Positions 52,378-61,751 are shown, counted from the stretch's first letter. The stretch is DNA of 64,000 nucleotides from Allokutzneria sp. A3M-2-11 16 (GCF_024213555.1 NZ_JANAVO010000007.1:186001-250000), one strand, 5' to 3'. Numbers and translations are program-made. The notes: generated from the letters alone by a model not told the origin.

Positions 52378-53235
52378 ATGGAACGCATGGTGCGCAGCAA
52401 CGGGATCACGTTGTGGTGCGAGGACTTCGGCGATCCCGCCGACCCGGCCGTCCTGCTCGTGATGGGCCTCGGCGGGCAGGGCACGTCGTGGAACGAGTCG
52501 TTCTGCTCGGCGTTGGTCGAGGGCGGCAGGTACGTGGTGCGCTTCGACAGCCGCGACACCGGCCGGTCCGACAGCGTCGACTTCACCGCCTCGCCGTACA
52601 CGATGACCGACATGGCCGCCGACGCCGTGGGTGTGCTGGACGCGCTCGGCATCGGCGCGGCGCACGTGGTCGGCGCGTCGATGGGCGGCATGGTCGGGCA
52701 GGAGATGGCGATCGAGCACCCCGCTCGCGTGTTGTCGCTGACGTCGTGGATGTCCAGCCCGGACACCGTCGACCCGGTGACGATGGACTGGCGGACGTTG
52801 CCGGGCAGGCGGCCGGAGGTCGTCGCGATCGCCGCCGAGATGGCCACCAGTCCGCCGAAGTCCCACGCGGAGCACGTCGACTTCATGGTGCGGCTGGCCC
52901 GCACGGTCACCGGCAGCGGCACGGAGTTCGACGAGGACGCGGTGCGCCGCCTCGTCGAGAACGATCTCCAGCGCGCTCCGTCGAACAACGGCACGACGAA
53001 CCACAGCCTCGCCGCCGCGGGCTCCCGCGACCGCCGGGAGTTGTTGCGCGGCTTGACTCTCCCGGTTCTGGTGCTGCACGGCACCGAGGACCCGATCGTG
53101 CCCTTCGAGCACGCCGAGGAGATGGCCCGCCTGGTGCCGGGGGCGCGGCTGGTGCCGTTGACCGGGGTCGGTCACGAGATGCCGCGCGCCCGGCAGGGCC
53201 AGATCGTCGAGGAGATCCTCGCGCACACCGGCTGA
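52378..53235 (+). CDS. alpha/beta-fold hydrolase
   Basis: 285 residues. The nucleophile elbow is HVVGASMGGMVGQ near residue 102 (GxSxG), the acid is in LHGTEDPIVPFE near 240, and the His is in TGVGHEMPRA near 265. The N-terminus (ERMVRSNGITLWCEDFGDPA, VLLVMGLGGQGTSW) resembles RdmC/esterase-type hydrolases. It acts in the cytoplasm on an unknown ester or amide. It is cotranscribed with the TetR gene, a layout common for small-molecule detoxification. Confidence 0.9.
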   Translation: MERMVRSNGITLWCEDFGDPADPAVLLVMGLGGQGTSWNESFCSALVEGGRYVVRFDSRDTGRSDSVDFTASPYTMTDMAADAVGVLDALGIGAAHVVGASMGGMVGQEMAIEHPARVLSLTSWMSSPDTVDPVTMDWRTLPGRRPEVVAIAAEMATSPPKSHAEHVDFMVRLARTVTGSGTEFDEDAVRRLVENDLQRAPSNNGTTNHSLAAAGSRDRRELLRGLTLPVLVLHGTEDPIVPFEHAEEMARLVPGARLVPLTGVGHEMPRARQGQIVEEILAHTG

Positions 53236-53251
53236 ACCGGACGGCACGCGC

Positions 53252-53992
53252 TCAGCGGGCGAGCCACTCCGCGAGGCTCGTCGGCGCCACCTCGCCACCG
53301 GGGCCGGGCCGCAGCGAGTTCGGCCCGAGGAGCGCGCCGAAGTACCGCGCACCCGGGTCCGTGACGACCTGGCGCGCATCGGCTCGGGCGGTGAGCACGG
53401 CGCGGACCCACTCGTCGAGCCCGAACGCGTCCGGCCCGGCGATCTCCAGCACCCCGTCCAGGGGATCACCCGCCGCGGTCCGGCCCACGACGTGGGCGAC
53501 GTCCTCGGCCGCGATCGGCTGCACGCCCCCGCCGGACAGCCGCACCGTGCCGTTCTCCGTGGCGGCGTCGGCGATGCTGCCCGCGAACTCGAAGAACTGG
53601 GTGGCCCGGACGAGCGAGTGGCGCAGCCCGGACTCGGTGATCAGCCGCTCCTGGGCCACCTTCGCGCGGAGGTACCCGGACTCCGGCAGGCGGTCGGCAC
53701 CGACCACTGACAGCGCCACGTAGTGGCCGACCCCGGCGCTCCTGGCGGCCTCGACCAGGTTGGTGGTGGCGGTGCGGAAGAAGCGCATCACGTCGTCGTC
53801 GGCGAACGAGGGCGAGTTCGACACGTCGACCAGCACGTCGGCGCCCCGCAGCACCTCCTTCACACCCTCCCCGGTGAGCGTGTCGACCCCGCTCGTCGGG
53901 GAGGCGGGCACGGCGTCGTGGCCGTGCTCGTCGAGTCGGGTAACCACCTTGGAGCCGATGAGCCCGGTTCCGCCGATGACAACGATCCTCAT
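53252..53992 (-). CDS. NmrA-like NAD(P)-binding protein
   Basis: 246 residues with an atypical-SDR Rossmann fold: RIVVIGGTGLIGSKVVTRLD at residue 2, then ADVLVDVSNSPSFAD and GVGHYVALSVVGADRLPESG with YLRAKVAQE (Tyr-x3-Lys). The C-terminus ends SLAEWLAR. Members are redox sensors or reductases acting on sugars and quinones. The SigJ-type sigma factor gene lies 85 bp upstream on the same strand, a pairing seen in other actinomycetes. Confidence 0.9.
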   Translation of the reverse strand: MRIVVIGGTGLIGSKVVTRLDEHGHDAVPASPTSGVDTLTGEGVKEVLRGADVLVDVSNSPSFADDDVMRFFRTATTNLVEAARSAGVGHYVALSVVGADRLPESGYLRAKVAQERLITESGLRHSLVRATQFFEFAGSIADAATENGTVRLSGGGVQPIAAEDVAHVVGRTAAGDPLDGVLEIAGPDAFGLDEWVRAVLTARADARQVVTDPGARYFGALLGPNSLRPGPGGEVAPTSLAEWLAR

Positions 53993-54077
53993 GGCCTTCG
54001 TCCCTTCGTGAGCCCGCTGACGCGCGGGCGTTCACGAGCTAGGACAAGGCAGCGGTCGCGGTTGTGACGGGACCCGG

Positions 54078-54947
54078 TCACACCGCGCCGAACGCGGTGA
54101 TCTTGTCAGGGTTGACCAGCCACAGCACCTGGTCGATCCCCGCCTCCGAGGCCGTCACGGTCACCACCGCGTAGGTCTTGCCTTCCCGGCGCAGCGCGAC
54201 CGCCGCCTGCCCGTTCGCCTCGACGAACTCGGTTTCCGCGCCGCGCCAGAACTCCGGGCCCCATCCGGCGACGACCTTCGACAGGGTGGCCGCGCCGATC
54301 AGCGGGACCCGCGCGGCGCGCGCCTTGCCGTTGCTGTCGGAGTAACTCACCACGTCCTCGCTGAACAACCGCTCCAGACCGGCCAGGTCACCGGCCTCCG
54401 CGGCGGCCACGAACGCGGCCAGCAACCGCCGCTGCTCGGCCGCCCCCACCCGCGCCCGCCGCTCGCCCGCCAGCCTCTTGCGCGCGCGGCTGACCAGCTG
54501 CCGCGCCGCGACCTCGGTGGTCCGCACGATCTCGGCGATCTGCGGGTACGGGTAGTCGAACGCCTCGCGCAGCACGTACGCCGCGCGTTCGGTCGGAGTG
54601 AGCTTTTCCAGCAGCGCCAACACCGCCAGCTCCAGCACCGCACCCCGCTCGGCCCCGAGCTGCGGGTCGGCGGAGGTGTCGACGGGCTCCGGGAGCCAGG
54701 GCCCCACGTAGGTCTCCCGGCGGGCCCGCGCGCTCTGGCTCTCGTTGATCGCCAGCCGGGTGACCGCCGTCGCCAGGTACGCCGCCGGGTTCACCACGGC
54801 CGCGCGGTCGGCGGCCTGCCAGCGCAGCCAGACCTCCTGCACCAGGTCCTCGGCGTCGGCGACGCTGCCCGACATCCGGTACGCGATGCCGAACAGCCTC
54901 GGCCGCACCTCCGCGAACACCGACTCGGCCTGGTCGAGCTGCGTCAT
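54078..54947 (-). CDS. sigJ: SigJ-type ECF sigma factor with SnoaL-like C-terminus
   Basis: 289 residues from the ATG at 54947, with GGAGAG 4 nt upstream; an ATG nine codons earlier has no site. Region 2: FAEVRPRLFGIAYRMSGSVA and DAEDLVQEVWLRW. Region 4: LTPTERAAYVLREAFDYPYP and QIAEIVRTTEVAARQLVSRA. The C-terminal 110 residues form an SnoaL/NTF2-like domain (LLAAFVAAAEAGDLAGLERL and onward), the mark of ECF41/SigJ sigma factors that need no membrane anti-sigma because the extension controls activity. The NmrA-like gene downstream is the usual partner and likely a target. Confidence 0.9.
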   Translation of the reverse strand: MTQLDQAESVFAEVRPRLFGIAYRMSGSVADAEDLVQEVWLRWQAADRAAVVNPAAYLATAVTRLAINESQSARARRETYVGPWLPEPVDTSADPQLGAERGAVLELAVLALLEKLTPTERAAYVLREAFDYPYPQIAEIVRTTEVAARQLVSRARKRLAGERRARVGAAEQRRLLAAFVAAAEAGDLAGLERLFSEDVVSYSDSNGKARAARVPLIGAATLSKVVAGWGPEFWRGAETEFVEANGQAAVALRREGKTYAVVTVTASEAGIDQVLWLVNPDKITAFGAV

Positions 54948-55108
54948 CGGGCTCTCCGTTCTCTCGCCGATCACCGTAGCGAGCCGGGGTTCCCGGCGCG
55001 GGTCAGCATGACCCGGGTCCCTCGCGCGTGCTCCAGTGCCTTACGCGGGCACGGCCATCCACCGATCCTCGCACACCTCCGTTCCCTTACGCCCCTTGAC
55101 TTCCAGCG

Positions 55109-56329
55109 TCACAGCTTCAATGGGCAATTCACCCTGATGTTCCGTAACGGTGCCTGATCAGGGTCGATCCATTTCGGCGGGATGAAGCTCGGTATCCCCT
55201 GCTCGAAAACGATCACCCAATCCTGTTCGTGCATCACATGATGGTGATACACGCACAGGAGAACAAGGTTGTTCAGGTCGGTCGGCCCGCCGTCGATCCA
55301 ATGCACCACATGATGAGCTTCCGTCCATGCCGGAGGCCGATCACAACCCGGGAAGGCGCATCCCTTGTCCCGCACGGCAAGGGCTCTGCGTTGGGCGGGT
55401 GAGGCGAGTCGTCGTGTGCGTCCGTAGGCGAGGGGTTCGCCCTCTCCGCCGAGGACGATGTGGGCGAGGTCGGCGTCGCAGGCGGTGTGCTGGGCCAGTC
55501 CCGGGGACACCGGCTGCCCAGTGTCGGTCCGAGCGCACCCGGTCTTGTCCGCCAGGTTGTCCGCGTCCATCGTCACCACCAGCAGGGAACGCGGCAGACC
55601 CGGGATGTCGCGGGCGGTCATCGCGATCGTCATCGCCTCAACGAACGCATCAGCCAACCGCTGCTCGAACGTACGCGGGTCCTTCTCCCCATCCACCGAC
55701 CTGGGCTTGGACAACGCCAACAAGAAGTTGAAAATCTTCTCACCATCGAGCGGACCCACCATGGCACTGAAAGACAGGCTCCCGTCCTTGTCCCGGAACA
55801 TCCGCGCCGCACGCCGCGCAATCGCGTCCTTCTCATCGCGGTAGACACCATCGGGGTCGACCACGGTCCGCACGTATTTTCCGGCGCGCATGAGGAACTG
55901 CGGGTCCAACGTCGACGCCACATCAGCCAACACCCGATCCGCATCCGCCACATACTCCGACGGGAGACGCTTGATCGCATCCGAGATCACCAACGCATGC
56001 TCGCCACTGATCTCCCCGGCATACATCGCGTCGCGGGTGTGGGGGAGATTCGGCAACTCCCGCACCAACCTCGTGCGCCGCTTCGCCTCACTCGGGTGGA
56101 TCTTCAGCTTGCCGCACAACAGCATCGCCAGGTCTTTACACCCGTAGGTGGCGTGCAGGACACGGTCATCAGCCTGAGTGTTGGCGTCGGTTTTCACCGC
56201 GGTCAGGAGCCTGCCGATCGTCTCCAACTCCAGCAGGAACTCCAGGTGCTCGTTCTCGGGCAACTGGTAGGAGTCGTTGGCCGCCAGCTGCGCGGCGAGT
56301 AGATCCTTGATTGCCTTGGTATCCAACAT
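55109..56329 (-). CDS. DUF222/HNH endonuclease (13E12-type) protein
   Basis: 406 residues from the ATG at 56329, preceded by GGAGGGAGG at 7 nt. The N-terminal DUF222 helical domain (EHLEFLLELETIGRLLTAVK, then RLVRELPNLPHTRDAMYAGE) is followed by an HNH nuclease near residue 320: DKGCAFPGCDRPPAWTEAHH and VHWIDGGPTDLNNLVLLCVY with HHHVMHE. Such proteins are multicopy in actinomycete genomes and act on DNA. Their role is still obscure (mobility or defence). Key HNH residues are present. Confidence 0.9.
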   Translation of the reverse strand: MLDTKAIKDLLAAQLAANDSYQLPENEHLEFLLELETIGRLLTAVKTDANTQADDRVLHATYGCKDLAMLLCGKLKIHPSEAKRRTRLVRELPNLPHTRDAMYAGEISGEHALVISDAIKRLPSEYVADADRVLADVASTLDPQFLMRAGKYVRTVVDPDGVYRDEKDAIARRAARMFRDKDGSLSFSAMVGPLDGEKIFNFLLALSKPRSVDGEKDPRTFEQRLADAFVEAMTIAMTARDIPGLPRSLLVVTMDADNLADKTGCARTDTGQPVSPGLAQHTACDADLAHIVLGGEGEPLAYGRTRRLASPAQRRALAVRDKGCAFPGCDRPPAWTEAHHVVHWIDGGPTDLNNLVLLCVYHHHVMHEQDWVIVFEQGIPSFIPPKWIDPDQAPLRNIRVNCPLKL

Positions 56330-56710
56330 GATCACACCTCCCTCCAGTGCGGATACCTCCACTCAATCACAACTTCTCAGGATGTCAAATCGGTGCCACA
56401 CAAGGAAAAACCCAGGCGCCGCCCCACCGCAGGCCGCCCACGAAACGGTCGGCTTTACCTGGGGAGCGCGTGCCATACGCTTCCCGCGAGGGCCGGGGTT
56501 CCATCCCCGTGCCCCTGAAAGGCCCAAGGGCACGCGCAAGGGGCCCCAGGTCAAGCCGACCCCACGCTGGTACCGACGCGAGCTGGAAGCCCAGCCGACC
56601 ACGCTGGAAGCCCAGCCACATAAGCAGGAAACCCAGCCCCCAGCCGGAAACCCAGCCCACGAACGCTGCAATCACGCGGCGAACCAACACCGTGCCCCTA
56701 TCGTGGACCC
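56330..56710. other. intergenic region with short tandem repeats
   Basis: No gene. The right half holds a short tandem repeat (56583-56657). An ATG at 56711 begins the next gene. Promoters for the DUF222 and the rightward gene should be in this stretch. Confidence 0.4.
56583..56657. repeat. four tandem copies of a 20-21-bp repeat
   Basis: The core (C)TGGAAGCCCAGCC occurs at 56583, 56604, 56625 (CAGGAAACCCAGCC) and 56644 (CGGAAACCCAGCC), spaced 21, 21 and about 20 bp. The last two copies share a G-to-A change. It is probably a minor slippage repeat, but the even helical spacing is worth noting. Confidence 0.75.
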
Positions 56711-57325
56711 ATGGTGACTTCAACCGAGGTGCGTGCGCGGGTGACGGCGAGCTTCGACCTGCCCTCCTGGCCCAACCCGCACGCCGACGGAGCACCCGCA
56801 CGCGACGAGGAGTACACACGAGTCACCAACCCGGAGCGGTACGAGATCGTCCACGCCCGCGCCCGGCTCTGGGCCGAGCACCTGGGCGAGCTCCCCGGGG
56901 TCTCGGTCGAGGACGGGGTCCGGATCACCTCGTCGCGGCCGGGCGCGCTGTCCCTGTTTCTGTTGACCGACAACGTTCCCGTGACCGATGCCGAGGATGC
57001 CACGCTGGCCGTGCTGCGCGTCGCCGTGGCCCGCCCGGACCTGGTGATCACGACGTTGCCCGACTGCGGGTGCGACGCGTGCGACTGGGGCTCGGCCGAT
57101 CTGCTCGACGCGATCGACGAAGCGATCGTCAGCGTCATCGGCGGGCCGTTCGTCGTGGTGCGCGGCCCGGGCTGGCAGGCGCAGTGGTACCCGGGCGGCG
57201 GGGTTTCCGGTGGCGGCACGGACCACGCCGTGGCGATCGACCTGTGCCGTCGCCTCGCAGCGGGCGAAGACGTCCGGTTGCCGGACGGTGCCGAGGCGTT
57301 CGTCGGCCGCCCCTGGTTCGGCTGA
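56711..57325 (+). CDS. hypothetical actinobacterial protein with CxCxxC motif
   Basis: 204 residues. It begins VTSTEVRARVTASFDLPSWP. The mark is LPDCGCDACDWGSADLLDAI near residue 118, a CxCxxC motif that may hold zinc. The last third has QAQWYPGGGVSGGGTDHAVA. From memory this resembles DUF6226-type proteins, which I cannot verify. It is small, soluble and without a signal peptide. It converges with the SLATT-like gene, whose stop lies 2 bp away. Confidence 0.75.
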   Translation: MVTSTEVRARVTASFDLPSWPNPHADGAPARDEEYTRVTNPERYEIVHARARLWAEHLGELPGVSVEDGVRITSSRPGALSLFLLTDNVPVTDAEDATLAVLRVAVARPDLVITTLPDCGCDACDWGSADLLDAIDEAIVSVIGGPFVVVRGPGWQAQWYPGGGVSGGGTDHAVAIDLCRRLAAGEDVRLPDGAEAFVGRPWFG

Positions 57326-57326
57326 G

Positions 57327-57893
57327 CTAGAACACGCGGAAGAACCAGTTGACGAACGGGACCATCAACAGCACCGGGATGAGGAGTGTGAGGTATGGCA
57401 GCACGTCCAGCGTGAAGTGCTTCGCGGTGGCCATCGACAGCACCCCGCGCGCTCGGTCGTGGTCGGCGCTCACGTGGTTCTCCGACGCCTCGACGGCGAT
57501 CTCGTACTCCTTCTGGAGTTCGACGTAGCGCTGCGTCAGCTCGTCCGCCCCGACGACCCGGGGAAGCCGTTCCGCCATCAGGGAGATCTGCTGGATCCGC
57601 TTGTAGCTGGCCTCCATCGCCCGCGCCCGCGCACCGTAGTTGACGCTGGACACGACGAGGGAGACGACGAGGGACAGCACGGCGAGCACCACCATCAACG
57701 CGTTCCCGCCCGCACCGTACATCTTGGGTTCGACCAGCTGCCCGGTCGAGGCGATGGTCGTCGAGGTGGACAACGAGATGAGCGAGGTGTTCCACGAGAC
57801 GTGCATCCGGGTCAGCCGCCGGTGGGCCTGCACCCGGGCCAGGTACGTCTTGTACGACCGGTCTTCGAGCCGCTTGACGTCTTCCAGCACCAA
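57327..57893 (-). CDS. SLATT-like (2-3 TM) membrane protein coupled to the nSTAND-WD40 gene
   Basis: About 188 residues from a TTG at 57893 with AGGAG 8 nt upstream; a GTG three bases on is the alternative. The upstream gene stops 14 bp away, so the two form an operon. The layout fits SLATT-family effectors: a basic N-terminal helix (KTYLARVQAHRRLTRMH), a first hydrophobic part, TM NALMVVLAVLSLVVSLVVSS near residue 85, a long charged cytoplasmic helix (KRIQQISLMAERLPRVVGAD), and a C-terminal TM YLTLLIPVLLMVPFVNWFF. SLATT proteins are pore-forming effectors in nucleotide-activated conflict systems. The assignment rests on layout, not on a search. Confidence 0.65.
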   Translation of the reverse strand: MVLEDVKRLEDRSYKTYLARVQAHRRLTRMHVSWNTSLISLSTSTTIASTGQLVEPKMYGAGGNALMVVLAVLSLVVSLVVSSVNYGARARAMEASYKRIQQISLMAERLPRVVGADELTQRYVELQKEYEIAVEASENHVSADHDRARGVLSMATAKHFTLDVLPYLTLLIPVLLMVPFVNWFFRVF

Positions 57894-57907
57894 AGAAGGA
57901 TCTCCTG

Positions 57908-60900
57908 TCAGCAAAGGGAAAACTCCGACATTCCGGGGAAGTGCCGTTCCCACTCCCGTTGTGTGATCCCCGGACGCGCCACCGCGCACACGTGCTCGAC
58001 CGCACGCTCGATCCTGATGTCCCACACCCGAACGGTCCGATCGTTGCTGCCGGAGATCACCCTATGCCCATCGGGGTGGAACACCACCGTCCCCACGTGC
58101 GAGGTGTGGCCGGTGAGAACGGCCAGCGCCCGCGGCGCGCGAGGATCGCTGATGTCCCACAGCCGCACGGTCTTGTCGGCGCTGGAGGTCGCGAGGGAAC
58201 GGCCGTCCCGGCTGAACGCGACCGCGTACACGATGTCGGTGTGGCCGTTGAGGACGGAGAGGGCGGTGGCGCGGCCCGGTTCGGTCAGGTCGAGCAGGCG
58301 CACCGTGTTCGCGTCGACAGCCGCCATCGTCCGGCCGGTCGCACTGAAGCCGCCGTTCGGCACGGTGTGATCGGCCCCGAAGGGGAACGGCAGCTCCCGG
58401 GCGCTCAGGAGATCCGCGACGTCCCACAGCTTGGTGCCGCTGTCGTCGTTGCCCGCCGCGAGGACGCGACCGTCGGAGCTGAACTCCAGCGACCAGACAA
58501 CTCCCTGGTGCCCGTCGAGGTCGGCCAGCGCGCGCGGATTCGCCCGGTCGGTGACGTCCCACGCCTTGACGCTCCGATCGCTTCCGGTGGCCAGCACCCC
58601 GCCGTCCGGGCGGAACGCCAGGGAGGTGACCTCGTCCCGGTGCGCCGTGAAAGCCGCCGCGCGCCGGGGCGCGGCCGGGGTGGCGACGTCCCACAGGCCG
58701 ACCATGCCGTCGTCGCTCGCGGTGGCCAGGGTCGCGCCGTCCGGGCTGAACGCGACCCTTCTGATGAAGCCGCCGGTACCGGGGATGGTGGCGATCAGCC
58801 GTCGATCACCGACGTGCCACAGCTTCGCCGTGCCGTCCCAGCTCCCGGTCGCCAGCACCTGGCCGTCCCCGCGCAGCGACAGCGAGGAAATGACGTTGGT
58901 GTGCCCCATGAACGGGAACTGGCGCAGGTCGTGCAGCCGCACCGACCGGTCGTCCTCCCCGGTCACCAGCAGCGCGCCGTCCTGCCCGAACACCGCGCCC
59001 CAGATGCCGCCGGGGACGGTGATCAGGCTCCTCACCCTGCTCGGGTCGGTGACGTCCCACAGCCTGGTGCCGTCCCCGGTCGAGGCCATCGTGCGGCCGT
59101 CCGGGCTGAACGCCACGGACCAGACGATCCCGCTGTGGTCGGTGAGCGTGGCCAGGTTGCGCGGCCGTTCGGGATCGGCGATGTCCCACAGGCGCACCTT
59201 GTGGTCGAAGTTGGCGGTGGCCGCGGTGCGCCGGTCGGGGCTGAACGCGATCGCCGCGACGGCGTCACCGTGCTCGCCGAGCACACCCGCCGGTCGCGGT
59301 GCGCGGGGATCACCGACGTCCCACAGCCGCACCTGGCGACCGCCCGCGGCGAGCCACTTCCCGTCGTGGCTGAAGGCAAGGGACGAGAGCCAGCCGACTT
59401 CTCCGCGCACCGTCGCGAGCCGGGTCGGTGACCGCGGATCGGCCACGTCCCACAGCCGCATCATGCCGTCCTCGCCCGCAGTGACGACGGTCCCACCGGC
59501 CGGGTCGAGCACCGCCGAGCGGATCCGAGCCGGTTCGCCGAGGGTGGCGACGCGGCTCGGGCTCGCCGGATTTCCCATGTCCCACAACACAACCGAGCGG
59601 CTTTCCGTGGTGGCCAGCAGCCGCCCGCCCGCGCCGAGCGCGACCGAGCGCAGGCCCTCCGCGTGCCGCAGCGCGGCGAGCTCGCGCGGACGCAGGATGT
59701 CGCTGACGTCCCACACCCGCGCGGTGCGGTCGCCGCTGCCGGTCACCAGCGTCCGGCCGTCCGGGGTGAGCGCGTTCCCGGAGAGGTCGCCGGTGTGCCC
59801 GATCAGCCTGCTGGAGTACGGGTCGGCGGCGACGCCGAGCAGCGTGTCGCGGGTCTCCGGGCCGGGCGCGAGGCGGTGCGCCGCCAGGCTCAGCTGCCGC
59901 GCGAGCGCGGGGTTGTTCCGACGCAGCGCCTCGGCGTCCCCGGCGGCTTTCCGCGCGACGGCGGTGTTGCGCTGCTCGGCCACGTCCCGCCCGGCGTTGA
60001 TCGCGTAGATCGTGGACGACCCGGCCACCACGAGCAGCACCGTGAGCAGCGCGACGAGCTGCCGCAGCCTGCGGGTCCTCCGGCGGACCGAGGACAGCTC
60101 GGCGGCCTCGGCGGCCGAGCTCGCGCCGAGGAACTGACGCTCCTTTGTGGACAGTTCGTGCGGGCAGTCCCGCGCGATCGCGAGGCGGGCACCCCGGTAG
60201 AGGCTGCCGGGATCGCGGCCCAGCGCCTCCCACGCGTCGGCGGCCTCGGTGAGCTGGCGGTGCACACGCAGGCCCGCGCGGTCGTCGGCGAGCCACTCGC
60301 GCAACCGGGGCCAGCAGCGGATCAGCGCCTCGTGCGTGATCTCCACGCTGTCCTCGTGCAGGGTGAGCAGCCGCGCCCGCGCCAGCCGGTCGAGCACGGC
60401 CGCGGTGTCCGGCTCGGCCGGGTCCAGCTCGTCGAAGCGGACGCGGCGCTTGGTGTCCTCCGTGCCGTCACCGGGCGCGACCAGTCGCAGGAACAGGCTC
60501 CTCGTACGCCGCTGCTGCCCGGAATCCATTGCCGCGTAAAGGGATTCCGCGGTCTGCGCGAGCGCGTGGTCGATCCCGCCCGCGGCGTGGAACCCGGCGA
60601 GGGTGAGCGTGTGGCCGCGCCGACGCCGCCAGGTCTCCAACAGCGCGTGGGACAGCAGCGGCAGCACTCCGGCCTGGCCGTTGGTCTCCGCGATGAGGGT
60701 GGCCAGCAGCGCGCCCTCGACTGCGCAGTCCGCGCGCCGCGCGGGCTGGACGATCGCGCTGCGCAGCTCGTCGGTGGTCATCGGCCCCACCGGGAACTGC
60801 GCGTCGCGGAGCGCTTCGGCCAGGCCGGGCTGGCCCGTGCAGTGCGCGTAGAAGTCGGCGCGGACCCCGAGCACCACTCGGCACCGGCTGTTCTCCTCCG

Positions 60901-61672
60901 TCGTCGCGGTGATCAGCGCGGTGATGAAGCGCGCCCGCTCCTCCGCGCTGTCGCAGAGGGTGAACACCTCCTCGAACTGGTCGACGACGAGGGTCAGGTC
61001 CGCGAGGTCGGGCCGCCCGGTGAGCGCCTCGCGCACCACCCGGTGCAGTGCGCGTGGATCGTCGGCCAGCTCCTGGCGTAATCGCCCGGAGGACACACCG
61101 GCGAATCCGGCGAGCTGGATCGCGCATTCCTCCAGTGGCCGCGCTCCGGGCACGAAAATCGCGACCGGACCGCGGGTCGCCGGTACGAGCCCGGCCCGCA
61201 ACAGCGAGGACTTCCCCACCCCGGACGCGCCGAAAACCGCGAGGAACCGCCGTTCCCCGAGCCGGTCGAGCAACTCGCCGGTGAGCTTTTCCCGGCCGAA
61301 GAACCATTCGGCGTCCTCGGGTCCGAACGCCGTCAGTCCCACATAGGGCGAGACGACGTCGTCCCATTCTTCGGTATCCGCGTCCTCCACCGTCTCCTCG
61401 GCCGCGCGCACCGCGGCCGCGACCTCGTGCCAGCGCCGGTCCCATTCCTCGGGGTCACCGCCGCAGGCCCGCGCGTAGGCCACGGTCACGTCGAGGCTCG
61501 GCAGCTTCCGCCCGGACGCCGCGTCCGACAGCGTCGTGGCGGAGTAGTGGGCCAGCCGCGCCAGCTCCCGGTAGGGCGGGCTCCCGGCGCGGACCCGCAG
61601 TTTCCGCAGGTCGACGGCGAACTCCGTGAGCGTGGAGCCGTCCGTGTCGAGTGGTCGCTCGGACCGTGGCAT
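57908..61672 (-). CDS. HTH-nSTAND-WD40 repeat protein (14 repeats)
   Basis: 1254 residues from the ATG at 61672; the frame extends upstream only as a shadow. Residues 15-80 are an XRE-like HTH (ELARLAHYSATTLSDAASGR). The nSTAND1 NTPase has Walker A GASGVGKS at 148-155 and Walker B LVVDQFEE near 229-235, with RADFYAHC and a helical region. A single TM lies near residues 535-557 (LVALLTVLLVVAGSSTIYAI). From about 620 there are 14 WD40 units, each ending in a variant of RLWDVxDP, enough for two seven-bladed propellers. WD40 arms of STAND proteins act as sensors that hold the ATPase off. It is followed at 14 bp by the SLATT-like gene, consistent with a sensor-effector pair. Confidence 0.92.
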   Translation of the reverse strand: MPRSERPLDTDGSTLTEFAVDLRKLRVRAGSPPYRELARLAHYSATTLSDAASGRKLPSLDVTVAYARACGGDPEEWDRRWHEVAAAVRAAEETVEDADTEEWDDVVSPYVGLTAFGPEDAEWFFGREKLTGELLDRLGERRFLAVFGASGVGKSSLLRAGLVPATRGPVAIFVPGARPLEECAIQLAGFAGVSSGRLRQELADDPRALHRVVREALTGRPDLADLTLVVDQFEEVFTLCDSAEERARFITALITATTEENSRCRVVLGVRADFYAHCTGQPGLAEALRDAQFPVGPMTTDELRSAIVQPARRADCAVEGALLATLIAETNGQAGVLPLLSHALLETWRRRRGHTLTLAGFHAAGGIDHALAQTAESLYAAMDSGQQRRTRSLFLRLVAPGDGTEDTKRRVRFDELDPAEPDTAAVLDRLARARLLTLHEDSVEITHEALIRCWPRLREWLADDRAGLRVHRQLTEAADAWEALGRDPGSLYRGARLAIARDCPHELSTKERQFLGASSAAEAAELSSVRRRTRRLRQLVALLTVLLVVAGSSTIYAINAGRDVAEQRNTAVARKAAGDAEALRRNNPALARQLSLAAHRLAPGPETRDTLLGVAADPYSSRLIGHTGDLSGNALTPDGRTLVTGSGDRTARVWDVSDILRPRELAALRHAEGLRSVALGAGGRLLATTESRSVVLWDMGNPASPSRVATLGEPARIRSAVLDPAGGTVVTAGEDGMMRLWDVADPRSPTRLATVRGEVGWLSSLAFSHDGKWLAAGGRQVRLWDVGDPRAPRPAGVLGEHGDAVAAIAFSPDRRTAATANFDHKVRLWDIADPERPRNLATLTDHSGIVWSVAFSPDGRTMASTGDGTRLWDVTDPSRVRSLITVPGGIWGAVFGQDGALLVTGEDDRSVRLHDLRQFPFMGHTNVISSLSLRGDGQVLATGSWDGTAKLWHVGDRRLIATIPGTGGFIRRVAFSPDGATLATASDDGMVGLWDVATPAAPRRAAAFTAHRDEVTSLAFRPDGGVLATGSDRSVKAWDVTDRANPRALADLDGHQGVVWSLEFSSDGRVLAAGNDDSGTKLWDVADLLSARELPFPFGADHTVPNGGFSATGRTMAAVDANTVRLLDLTEPGRATALSVLNGHTDIVYAVAFSRDGRSLATSSADKTVRLWDISDPRAPRALAVLTGHTSHVGTVVFHPDGHRVISGSNDRTVRVWDIRIERAVEHVCAVARPGITQREWERHFPGMSEFSLC

Positions 61673-61716
61673 CGCGTGTCGCCCCCTGTGTGTCGGCGGC
61701 CCATTGTCCAGCCGTT

Positions 61717-61751
61717 GTTGTCCGGCGTCCACGACGTCGATACCGGACAAC
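61717..61751. promoter_or_regulatory. inverted repeat in the promoter region of the nSTAND and secreted-peptide genes
   Basis: GTTGTCCGG (61717-61725) and CCGGACAAC (61743-61751) are perfect 9-bp arms with a 17-bp spacer that contains the smaller dyad ACGACGTCGAT. It lies between two divergent genes, one of which encodes an HTH protein that could bind here. Confidence 0.5.

Noticed and set aside
56583-56657. Possible CRISPR-like array
   Set aside because: Repeats are only 13-14 bp with 6-8-bp spacers that are not unique in character; it is a simple tandem repeat.
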